From: Bacteroidetes bacterium GWF2_43_63
Lineage (GTDB): Bacteria; Bacteroidota; Bacteroidia; Bacteroidales; DTU049
Direction: 5' to 3'
Assembly: GCA_001769275.1 (NCBI GenBank)
Contig: MEOQ01000020.1
Location: 1 to 64,000, forward strand
DNA: 64,000 nucleotides
Below are positions 53,895 to 61,533 of the stretch, piece by piece. Below the pieces are notes generated by a model that ran no database searches, was not told where the DNA came from, and was given only the letters and a program-made list of their open reading frames with translations. The translations under genes and the position numbers were made by a program. The first letter of the stretch is position 1. The number at the start of each line of letters is the position of its first letter.

Positions 53895-53955
53895 ATGCAA
53901 ATTACAATCTCAAATCAAATCGCAATTCAAAAATCACAAATCTAATTTCTAAAAT

Positions 53956-54477
53956 CTACAGCCCTTCGTCGTACCAGCTGGCATACATCATATAGTTTTC
54001 CGAAATGCGCATCACTTCTCCTTCGAGGAGCGATTGGTCAATTGATTTAATCTTTTTTGCAGGCATGCCACCATACACAGAACCGCTTTCAATGCGGGTT
54101 CCCTTGGTGACAACCGCTCCGGCCGCAATGATACAGTTGCTTTCCACCACCACATCATCCATTACGATTGCGCCCATTCCAATCAAGACATTATCGTGAA
54201 TCGTACATCCATGAACAATAGCGCCATGTGCGATGGAGACGTTGTTTCCGATCGTAACCGGACTTTTCTGATAAGTGCAGTGAACGACCACATTATCCTG
54301 GATGTTTACATTATTTCCGATCCGGATGGAATGCACATCGCCACGAATAACCGCATTGAACCACACGCTGCAATTGTTGCCCATGACCACATCGCCTGTA
54401 ATGGTGGCATTTTCAGCAATCACACATTCAGAGCCAAATTCGGGCAAAATTCCTTTCACTTTTTTGATCAGTGCCAT
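53956..54477 (-). CDS. Gamma-class carbonic anhydrase family protein
   Basis: A trimeric left-handed beta-helix protein of 173 residues. It has the hexapeptide repeats (ATITGDVVMGNNCSVWFNAV, RIGNNVNIQDNVVVH, TIGNNVSIAHGAIVHGCTIH, NVLIGMGAIVMDDVVVESNC). The zinc ligands of the gamma-carbonic anhydrase family are kept (His in VVHCT and the two His in AHGAIVHG). It probably handles CO2/bicarbonate or acts as an acyltransferase-like enzyme (PaaY/YrdA type). The start at 54477 gives MALIKKVKGILPEFG; upstream in-frame sequence is repeat-derived. A -7 box TATCTTTG lies at 54493-54500, just before it. Confidence 0.92.
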   Translation of the reverse strand: MALIKKVKGILPEFGSECVIAENATITGDVVMGNNCSVWFNAVIRGDVHSIRIGNNVNIQDNVVVHCTYQKSPVTIGNNVSIAHGAIVHGCTIHDNVLIGMGAIVMDDVVVESNCIIAAGAVVTKGTRIESGSVYGGMPAKKIKSIDQSLLEGEVMRISENYMMYASWYDEGL

Positions 54478-54828
54478 CGGTGTAGTTTTTTGCAAAGATA
54501 TAAAAGCATGCGGCATAGGGCATGCGGAGCTCAACTCACAACGCGCAATGCTTGGGGCATGGGGCGCAAAGCTTGCGGCATGAAGCAAAGGGCATGGCGG
54601 CTTTCGACAGAAGGCGCTGAGCTCATGAACTTCACTGTCACGGATAACATATCCGCGCCAGTGAGGGGCATTGGGCACGGATTGCAAATCCGCGCCAGTT
54701 ACTGTAACGCGTAACGACTGTAACGTGTAACGAAAAAAGTTAAAAAGATAAAGGGATAATGATAAAAGCACACAGGGCATTTTACCAAATCAGGCAAAAT
54801 TTGTACTTTTACGGAAAATATAATCATC
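54478..54828. repeat. 351-base gap with GCATGGGGC words and REP-like arms
   Basis: Bases 54507-54600 are runs of GGCATGCGG/GGGGCATGGGGC words. Bases 54639-54699 hold two REP-like arms. Bases 54700-54735 are CTGTAACGCGTAACG words. A -7 box TATCTTTG (54493-54500) belongs to the carbonic anhydrase gene. No gene is seen. Confidence 0.65.
54639..54699. repeat. Two REP-like arms in direct order
   Basis: Bases 54639-54662 and 54676-54699 are 24-base copies (starting CACGGAT and ending TCCGCGCCAGT) set 37 bases apart. Each has a hairpin core, CGGATA-ACA-TATCCG and CGGATT-GCA-AATCCG. The differing bases of the two stems keep pairing, which supports conserved structure. The same arm occurs, inverted, at 26281-26304. 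Confidence 0.8.
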
Positions 54829-55488
54829 ATGAAAAGATTCCTATTGATATTAGCAGCGGCAGCTATCATGTTGCCCGCACAGGCACAGAAAACGAAAGTG
54901 TCAGAAAGCATCGAAAAAATCGGTGACGGAAAAAATAATTGTCTGGTAGTGACCATTACCGGCGCCAGCGAAGATGATGTTGCCAAGGCATGGAAAGATA
55001 AAATGAAAGACACCGGCGGAAAAGTTTCCGGAAAGAAGGAAATGTTTGTTGATGATGCATCGTTGCCCTCCATTTCTTCAAACGCAATTGATATTTACTC
55101 TGTTATTGATGAGAAAGGCGGAGATGTTCGCTTTATGGTCGGATTCAATCTGGGCGGCGCCTATCTGAATTCAAAAGAACACGCTACTGGTTATAAAGTA
55201 GCCGAAAAAATGATTTATGATTTCGCTGTTGAACAGGCCAAGCTTGCGGTACAGAAAAAAATTGACGAGCAAAAAGATGTGATTGGTAAAACAACAAAAA
55301 CCGTTGAAGGTCTGACTAAAGACAACGAAAAACTCGCAAAAGACATTGAAGATTACAAAAAAAGAATTGAAGATGCCGAGAAAAATATTGAAGACAATAA
55401 ATCAAGCATTATTACCGGCAACCAGAATCTCGAAGATCAAAACAAAGCTCTGAAGGAGCTTGAAAAGAAACTCAGTGAGGTGGATTAA
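54829..55488 (+). CDS. Exported protein with C-terminal coiled coil
   Basis: The 219-residue product has a signal peptide (MKRFLLILAAAAIMLPAQAQ), a 100-residue folded domain (NNCLVVTITGASEDDVAKAW, GKKEMFVDDASLPSISSNAI, VRFMVGFNLGGAYLNSKEHA) and a long coiled coil (about 130-219; VQKKIDEQKDVIGKTTKTVE to LKELEKKLSEVD), which could form a filament or dimer in the envelope. A -7-like box TACTTTTA lies about 10 bases before it. It precedes surE by five bases, so it may be its co-transcribed neighbour. Family and function are unknown. Confidence 0.75.
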   Translation: MKRFLLILAAAAIMLPAQAQKTKVSESIEKIGDGKNNCLVVTITGASEDDVAKAWKDKMKDTGGKVSGKKEMFVDDASLPSISSNAIDIYSVIDEKGGDVRFMVGFNLGGAYLNSKEHATGYKVAEKMIYDFAVEQAKLAVQKKIDEQKDVIGKTTKTVEGLTKDNEKLAKDIEDYKKRIEDAEKNIEDNKSSIITGNQNLEDQNKALKELEKKLSEVD

Positions 55489-55493
55489 TACGT

Positions 55494-56255
55494 ATGGAAA
55501 AAACAATTCTTATTACAAACGACGATGGTATTGATGCGCCTGGCATCAAATTTCTCATTTCATTTCTAAAACCGCTGGGAAAGCTGGTAGTCGTAGCTCC
55601 CGAAACAGGAATGTCGGGCATGGGGCATGCCGTAACCATTAAAAACCCGCTGCGCATCCAACATCTGCCAAACGATGGCGATGTAGAAAGATACACCACC
55701 AGCGGCACGCCGGCTGATTGCGTAAAACTTGGACTCAACCAGGTTTTAAAATGCAAGCCTGATCTTATCGTCAGCGGCATCAATCACGGCAGCAACCATT
55801 CCATCAATGTGCTGTACAGCGGAACCATGGCTGCGGCGATTGAAGGAGCCATGCAAAATATTCCGTCAGTTGGGTTTTCGATGTGTAATCCAAGTACAAA
55901 AGTTGATTTCAGCTTCATGGAATCGTACGTCCAGAATATATGTACACGACTGCTGAAAACCGGACTTACAGCGGGAACCTGCATCAATGTGAATTTTCCG
56001 AATACCGACAAACCCGCTGGAGTGAAAGTCTGCCGCCAGAGCATTGGCTATTGGAATGAAGAATTTGATTCACGTCTCGATGTGCACCACCAGCCCTATT
56101 ACTGGCTTAAAGGAGATTTCATTATTCCTGAAGTGCAGGAAGACACCGATGAAAATGCGCTGCAGCAAGGTTTTATAAGCATCGTTCCTGTCACCATAGA
56201 TCTCACAGCTCATACCGTACTCGATATCACCAGAAATCAATTTCAGGGTTTATGA
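55494..56255 (+). CDS. surE: 5'/3'-nucleotidase SurE
   Basis: SurE removes phosphate from nucleoside monophosphates and is linked to survival in stationary phase. The 253-residue product has the metal motif ILITNDDGIDAPG (about residues 5-17), TTSGTPADCVKLGL, SGINHGSNHSINVLYSGTMAAAIEG and the usual C-terminal part. It is cytoplasmic. It starts five bases after the coiled-coil gene and overlaps the next gene by four bases (ATGA), within a surE-small protein-lpxB order common in Bacteroidota. Confidence 0.96.
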   Translation: MEKTILITNDDGIDAPGIKFLISFLKPLGKLVVVAPETGMSGMGHAVTIKNPLRIQHLPNDGDVERYTTSGTPADCVKLGLNQVLKCKPDLIVSGINHGSNHSINVLYSGTMAAAIEGAMQNIPSVGFSMCNPSTKVDFSFMESYVQNICTRLLKTGLTAGTCINVNFPNTDKPAGVKVCRQSIGYWNEEFDSRLDVHHQPYYWLKGDFIIPEVQEDTDENALQQGFISIVPVTIDLTAHTVLDITRNQFQGL

Positions 56256-56536
56256 AAGAATTTTTCAGAAGAGATAATTTCTGGCTTGGGATGGGCATAG
56301 CCATCATTTTGCCCGTACTCACGTGGTTGCTCATTAAGGGACTGACTGAAATTTTTGCAGGAAGTAATGGTAATATGTTTCAGCAAAGTACAGAACAATT
56401 GCTGGCTATCTGTTCCAACCTGATACCGTTCAGATATTATCTCGTAAAATTAAAAGCAGATAAAACCGGAAAAGGAATCATGCTTGTCACTTTTCTTTTC
56501 GCGATGTTGTATTTTTATTTCAACTGGGCTGCATGA
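56252..56536 (+). CDS. Small membrane protein between surE and lpxB
   Basis: The 94-residue product has two membrane helices (about residues 12-32 and 74-92; LGMGIAIILPVLTWLLIKGL and GIMLVTFLFAMLYFYFNWA) and a short loop with a possible helix (LLAICSNLIPFRYYLVKLKA). It overlaps surE by four bases and lpxB by four bases (both ATGA), so its synthesis is coupled to both. The coupling with lipid A synthesis suggests an envelope role; no catalytic motif is seen. Confidence 0.78.
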   Translation: MKEFFRRDNFWLGMGIAIILPVLTWLLIKGLTEIFAGSNGNMFQQSTEQLLAICSNLIPFRYYLVKLKADKTGKGIMLVTFLFAMLYFYFNWAA

Positions 56537-57642
56537 AGTATTTCATTATAGCCGGCGAAGCATCCGGCGATCTGCATGGCTCCAATCTGGTCAGGCATCT
56601 CAAACTAAAGGATGAAGCCGCTGAAATTCAGGCCTGGGGCGGCGATCGGATGATTCGACAAGGCGCTTATGTAAAAAAGCACATCCGGGAGCTAGCGTTC
56701 ATGGGCTTTGTAGAAGTGCTGATGAATTTGCGTACAATCATGCGAAATTTTAAACTTTGCAAATTGCAGGTTGAAGATTTTAATCCCGACGTACTAATAT
56801 TAATCGATTATCCCGGATTCAACCTGCGAATGGCCAGGTGGGCGCATGAAAGAAATATCAGAGTTGTTTATTACATTTCGCCGCAGGTCTGGGCCTGGAA
56901 AAAATCGCGTGTGAAAACAATCCGGCGCAACGTAGATGAGATGTTTACCATACTTCCTTTCGAAAAAGAATTCTACGCCAATCATGGAATGACCGTGAAA
57001 TACGAAGGACATCCACTCATTGACGCCATCGAAGGTTTTAAAAATAATGGCGCTCAATCCGATTTTCAGAATCACGAAAAACCAATACTGGCGATACTTC
57101 CGGGCAGCCGAAAGCAGGAATTGAAAAAAATGTTTCCGGTCATGCTCGAAGCATCGGATGCTTTTGCTGATTCGCATAAAATTATAATCGGTGCTGTCAG
57201 TCTGCTTCCCAAAGAACTATACAACACCGGTGGTCGCGACATTGAAATAGTAACCGATCAGACCTATGCGTTGCTATCGAAGGCACAGTGCGCATTTGTG
57301 ACAAGCGGCACCGCTACACTCGAAACAGCATTGTTCCGCGTCCCGCTTGTGGTCTGCTATAAGGCCAATGCAATATCATACATGATAGCGAAAAGACTTG
57401 TCGGGAAAAACATACTTTTTATTTCGCTGGTAAATCTGATTGCAGGAAAAGAAGTCTGCAGGGAGCTTATACAGGGAGATCTGACAAAAGACAATATGGT
57501 CGAAGAAATGAAAAAGCTCATTCCACCAAATTCGGCGCGAGAAAAAATGCTTTCGGAATACGATTTGCTATACGCGAAACTTGGCGGATCTGGCGCATCA
57601 GAGCGGGTTGCCTCGCAGATTGTCAATATTTGTAAGTCCTGA
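56533..57642 (+). CDS. lpxB: Lipid-A-disaccharide synthase
   Basis: LpxB joins UDP-diacyl-GlcN and lipid X to make the disaccharide of lipid A, acting at the inner membrane face. The 369-residue product has the N-terminal motif IIAGEASGDLHGSNLVRHL, the segment ELAFMGFVEVL, YYISPQVWAWKKSR and the C-terminal LPGSRKQELKKMFPVMLEA, TSGTATLETALFRVPLVVCYKA and QNI-type tail. Length and motifs are typical. It overlaps the small membrane gene by four bases and is followed within two bases by the SpoIID-like gene. Confidence 0.97.
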   Translation: MKYFIIAGEASGDLHGSNLVRHLKLKDEAAEIQAWGGDRMIRQGAYVKKHIRELAFMGFVEVLMNLRTIMRNFKLCKLQVEDFNPDVLILIDYPGFNLRMARWAHERNIRVVYYISPQVWAWKKSRVKTIRRNVDEMFTILPFEKEFYANHGMTVKYEGHPLIDAIEGFKNNGAQSDFQNHEKPILAILPGSRKQELKKMFPVMLEASDAFADSHKIIIGAVSLLPKELYNTGGRDIEIVTDQTYALLSKAQCAFVTSGTATLETALFRVPLVVCYKANAISYMIAKRLVGKNILFISLVNLIAGKEVCRELIQGDLTKDNMVEEMKKLIPPNSAREKMLSEYDLLYAKLGGSGASERVASQIVNICKS

Positions 57643-57643
57643 T

Positions 57644-58795
57644 ATGAACACAAAATTCCTGTTGTTTTTTTTCATCGCAATTCTGAATGCCTCATTAACA
57701 CAGGCACAACAGGATATTAAGGTGCGCATTCATTCTGATAAAAGTGTTCATTCTCTTGATTTAATTGTTTTTTCCGGAACCTACCAATTGCAGGATACCG
57801 CTGGAAACACAGTGAAATTATTCAACAAAGGAGATTCGCTCCATATTGCTCCGTTCAATTACGACCTTGTTATTTTTACTAAAACCGACACTATCTTTTG
57901 TGGAAAACAATTGATATTGCGAAGTGTCGGTTTTCTGAATATTTTTCAACTGACAACGGGTAAGTCAACCCGGCTCTACGACGACGACCTCATTGTTTCG
58001 CTCAGGATTGACAAGTCGTTATGGTTGCTCAACGAAGTCAAGCTTGAGCATTATGTTGCAGGTGTTGTCCAGTCCGAAGCCGGCATCGCAAAGAACAATG
58101 AATTTTACAAAGTACAGGCAGTAGCGGCGCGCACGTATACACTTAAAAATATTGAGAAACATGCGGCGGAAGATTATCAGATGTGCGATCAGACATGCTG
58201 TCAGGTTTACAAAGGGCGCTGTGCCAATACGGAGATTATGATTGCAACTTCGCAAACGGCAGGCGAAATAATTATTGATTCGACCTCAAAACAACTCATC
58301 ATTGCAGTATTTCATTCCAATTCAGGTGGCCAAACCTGCAACTCCGAAGACGTGTGGGGAAGACCGCTTCCGTATCTCCGATCGGTTAATGATCCGTACA
58401 GTGTTTCACAAACCAGCTACAGCTGGCAGAAATCAATGCCCCGCAGCGAATGGCTCGATTACCTGAAACGAAATTTCAATTATCCCATCAGCGATCCGTC
58501 TTCGGCAGCCAAAGTAACAAGTTTCACGCAAGCCAATCGACAAGTGTATCTGACAGGTAATATCGGACTCAGGAAAGTTCGTGAAGATTTGAAACTACGC
58601 TCGACATTTTTCAGCATTAAAGAAGACGGGAGCAATGTTGTATTCACCGGTCGCGGCTTCGGACATGGCGTTGGGCTGAGTCAGGAAGGCGCCATCAACA
58701 TGGCAAGACAAGGTTTTTCATATACCGATATTCTGAAGTTTTATTACCTTGGTACCGAAATTACTACCATCGAATCTCTTTCAACCTCTGAATAA
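57644..58795 (+). CDS. SpoIID/LytB domain exported protein
   Basis: The 383-residue product has a signal peptide (MNTKFLLFFFIAILNASLTQAQ), an N-terminal region, and a SpoIID/LytB domain (about residues 125-375) with LNEVKLEHYVAGVVQSEAG, KVQAVAARTYTLKN, HSNSGGQTCNSEDVWG and the catalytic-type FTGRGFGHGVGLSQEGAINM. In sporulating bacteria SpoIID is a peptidoglycan lytic enzyme; here it probably acts on the wall or on septal peptidoglycan. The start at 57644 lies just past the lpxB stop. Lipidation or membrane attachment is not seen. Confidence 0.9.
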   Translation: MNTKFLLFFFIAILNASLTQAQQDIKVRIHSDKSVHSLDLIVFSGTYQLQDTAGNTVKLFNKGDSLHIAPFNYDLVIFTKTDTIFCGKQLILRSVGFLNIFQLTTGKSTRLYDDDLIVSLRIDKSLWLLNEVKLEHYVAGVVQSEAGIAKNNEFYKVQAVAARTYTLKNIEKHAAEDYQMCDQTCCQVYKGRCANTEIMIATSQTAGEIIIDSTSKQLIIAVFHSNSGGQTCNSEDVWGRPLPYLRSVNDPYSVSQTSYSWQKSMPRSEWLDYLKRNFNYPISDPSSAAKVTSFTQANRQVYLTGNIGLRKVREDLKLRSTFFSIKEDGSNVVFTGRGFGHGVGLSQEGAINMARQGFSYTDILKFYYLGTEITTIESLSTSE

Positions 58796-58805
58796 AAATA
58801 CAATC

Positions 58806-60866
58806 ATGAATTCCTGGTCAAAAGCACCCTTTGTCAGGATATTAATTCCATTTATTGCCGGCCTGCTCGTCTATCGCAGCGGCTGGGCTTTTGCTGACCC
58901 TTCGTGGATAATGCCGTCATTGCTGGCCTTGCTGATTGCTTTAGCAGCCTGGATGTTTGTTTTCAAATCGCTCAACACTTATAAAATAAGATTTATTCAG
59001 AGCATCATAATAATTTACTGCGTTCTCTCATTCGGATGGCTGACTGCCCATTACGGCGACTTCCAAAACAAAACCGATTTCATCGGCGATCTGCCGGCAA
59101 ATCAACAAGCCGAACTTATAATAAAAATTGATAATACTGTTGAGCAGAAGAACAGCAACATGAAAACTACGGCATCGACCCTTGCTGTAAAAACCGACTC
59201 TGGCTGGTCGAGATGCAGTGGAAAAATACTGCTGTATATTTCAAATCCAGACACGGTTGCTACGCTGGAATATGGCGATGTCATTGCTGTTAAATGCTAT
59301 CTCAACGAAGTGCAGAACCCTCTCTTCAATTCGGATTTCAATTATAAAAAATACCTGGCCGATAAAAACATTTTTCATCAGACTTATGTGCGAGACGATC
59401 ATTACACCGTCCTTGAAAATAAACAGGGAAACGCGGTCATGACTTTTGCACTGGGAGTGCGTGATAAAATGGTCAGGATTCTACAGAAACAACTCGGCGA
59501 TAATGATGAATTTGGTGTGGTATCAGCCATGCTCACCGGATACAGAGCCGATATCAGCGCCGATATGATGAATGCCTATTCCAAAGCAGGCGTGATTCAT
59601 ATCATGTCTGTTTCGGGTTTACATGTCGGAGTCATCTACATCATGATTACCGCATTCATAGGCCTTTTTGGATGGTTCAAAAAGAAAAAATGGCTGAATG
59701 TTTTGCTAGTCCTTTCACTCATTTGGTTCTATGCATTTCTGACAGGATTGTCGGCGTCGGTGCTACGCTCTGCAGTCATGATCACCTTTGTCGTAGTGGG
59801 TACTGCCATGCAACGCTCCATAAGTCCATACAATAGTTTGGCGGCGGCCGCATTTATTTTGCTCGCTTTCAATCCGGGCAGTCTGGGCGAAATCGGCTTC
59901 CAGCTTTCGTTTGTGGCAGTATTAGGCATACTGCTTTTTCAGCGACCACTGTACAATCTGTGGCATATCCGCAACAAATGGCTCGACAAAATATGGCAGC
60001 TGGCCTGTGTTTCACTGGCAGCCCAACTAATCACACTGCCATTTATTCTATATTATTTCGGACAATTTCCTGTGTATTTTCTGATATCAAATCTTTTGGT
60101 TGTACCACTCTCAAGTCTCGTTCTGTACGCAGGAATGGCCGCCGTATTGCTGTCGTGGATTCCCTTTGTTAATATTGCCGTTTCATTTGCAACAGTATGG
60201 CTTACCAAGGCAATGAATTTTATCGTAACCACCATAGAATCATGGCCGGGATCGGTTGTAAGCAACATCTATATTTCCGCATGGCCGGCATTGATACTTG
60301 TTGTAATAATTGCGTTGGGTTATATGTTGTTTTACCACCGAAAAATCAAAATTCTTTACGCTATACTTTTTCTCGCAATTATTGCCACATTGTTTGAGTG
60401 GAATTTCAAGTCGCAAATAGAAAAAGAAAAAGAAGCGTTTTTTATTAAAGACGGTAAGGAATTTATTGTAGGCATTAAACAGGACAAGTCGGTTTACCTC
60501 ATGCTGCCTTCGGATACATTCACGTTGTCGCAATATCTGAAAACAAGACTGGAAAGGTTTGCCGACAGAAATTCGCTTCAGACCATCACTGCTGGTGAAA
60601 TGTTCAATGATAAATTGGTTTTCCGCCACGAGAATTTCATCGGCTGGAATCAATTTCGCATGCTTGCATGGAACGAGCGCAAAATGCCACCGGGCACACC
60701 TGATCTGCCTCCTGTAGATTTGATGCTGGCTCCAATGCTGAGCAAGTATTATTTTGAAAAATATCAGGAATCATTGCCAACAAAAATTGTTTTCTCGAAA
60801 ATGAAAACAAATAATCCGCAATTCGTAAATATTTCAGGAAAAAAAGAATGGAGTTTTAAGAAATAA
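58806..60866 (+). CDS. comEC: ComEC/Rec2-type competence membrane protein
   Basis: ComEC forms the channel that takes single-stranded DNA across the inner membrane. The 686-residue product has N-terminal helices, a DUF4131-like part (about 90-210), the competence domain with many helices (about 230-520), including SKAGVIHIMSVSGLHVGVIY, then SVLRSAVMITFVVVGTAMQRS and GEIGFQLSFVAVLGILLFQR, and a C-terminal 140 residues without the His-rich motif of a metallo-beta-lactamase domain. It is therefore the short form, frequent in Bacteroidota. It lies 10 bases after the SpoIID-like gene. Natural transformation is possible but not shown. Confidence 0.9.
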   Translation: MNSWSKAPFVRILIPFIAGLLVYRSGWAFADPSWIMPSLLALLIALAAWMFVFKSLNTYKIRFIQSIIIIYCVLSFGWLTAHYGDFQNKTDFIGDLPANQQAELIIKIDNTVEQKNSNMKTTASTLAVKTDSGWSRCSGKILLYISNPDTVATLEYGDVIAVKCYLNEVQNPLFNSDFNYKKYLADKNIFHQTYVRDDHYTVLENKQGNAVMTFALGVRDKMVRILQKQLGDNDEFGVVSAMLTGYRADISADMMNAYSKAGVIHIMSVSGLHVGVIYIMITAFIGLFGWFKKKKWLNVLLVLSLIWFYAFLTGLSASVLRSAVMITFVVVGTAMQRSISPYNSLAAAAFILLAFNPGSLGEIGFQLSFVAVLGILLFQRPLYNLWHIRNKWLDKIWQLACVSLAAQLITLPFILYYFGQFPVYFLISNLLVVPLSSLVLYAGMAAVLLSWIPFVNIAVSFATVWLTKAMNFIVTTIESWPGSVVSNIYISAWPALILVVIIALGYMLFYHRKIKILYAILFLAIIATLFEWNFKSQIEKEKEAFFIKDGKEFIVGIKQDKSVYLMLPSDTFTLSQYLKTRLERFADRNSLQTITAGEMFNDKLVFRHENFIGWNQFRMLAWNERKMPPGTPDLPPVDLMLAPMLSKYYFEKYQESLPTKIVFSKMKTNNPQFVNISGKKEWSFKK

Positions 60867-60878
60867 AGTTCAGACTGT

Positions 60879-61532
60879 TCACAAACTTATTATTTCTTCT
60901 TTGATTGCATATCGAATCATGTCGGCAAGTGAATGCAGATCCAGTTTTTTCATGATGTTTTCTTTATGCGTTTCGACAGTTCTCGGGCTGATAAAAAGTT
61001 TGTCGGCAATTTGCTTATAACTATTTCCTTCGGCAAATCCCTTAAGTACTTCGGTTTCGCGATCGCTCAAAACCGCATTAATGCTGTCTGATTGAGCACC
61101 CTGCTGCTGCTTTTTAACATAGCTTTTGTACAGGATTTGTCCTATACTCATACTGAAAAACTGCTCAAAAGAAGCAACAGAAGCAATGGCATTGCGCAAT
61201 TCGGCCATGGAAGCATCTTTTGAAACATAGCCGTAAACTCCTTTTGTAATCGCTTTCAAAACGGTGTCTTCATCCATCATTCCTGAAAAAACCAGAAGAC
61301 GCGCATCGGGAAGCTTGCGAAGGATTTGATCGGCCAGATCAATGCCCGAACCATCCGGGAACTGAATATCAATTACAGCCACGTCAAACGGATTTTTCTC
61401 CATCAATTTAATAAATCCATCGATGGTAGCCGATTCAAAAACAAGCTCCAGTTCGTCATCTGCAAGACACATAAGCCGGATACCATCTCTTACAATGGTA
61501 TGGTCATCAGCAATGGCAACTCGTATTTTCAT
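60879..61532 (-). CDS. NarL/LuxR-type response regulator
   Basis: The 217-residue product has a receiver domain (about residues 1-122) with the phospho-acceptor D55 (VAVIDIQFPDGSG), acidic pair D9-D10 (IADDHT) and VSKDAS, and a C-terminal LuxR-type helix-turn-helix (about 150-210; LSDRETEVLKGFAEGNSYKQIADKLFISPRTVETHKENIMKKL). It is a DNA-binding regulator. It lies immediately after the histidine kinase gene (one base apart), so the two form a two-component pair. Confidence 0.95.
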   Translation of the reverse strand: MKIRVAIADDHTIVRDGIRLMCLADDELELVFESATIDGFIKLMEKNPFDVAVIDIQFPDGSGIDLADQILRKLPDARLLVFSGMMDEDTVLKAITKGVYGYVSKDASMAELRNAIASVASFEQFFSMSIGQILYKSYVKKQQQGAQSDSINAVLSDRETEVLKGFAEGNSYKQIADKLFISPRTVETHKENIMKKLDLHSLADMIRYAIKEEIISL

Positions 61533-61533
61533 A

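Larger units (their letters stand above)
53336..53955. other. 620-base gap with stem-loops and repeats, no gene
   Basis: No coding sequence is supported; the open frames are unlike known proteins. It contains a CCGCC-GGCA-GGCGG hairpin near 53645, a 9-base perfect stem at 53746-53772, the large symmetric stem-loop at 53844-53894 and, at 53896-53945, a run of AAATCAC/AAATCTCAAAT words before the carbonic anhydrase gene end. Confidence 0.55.
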
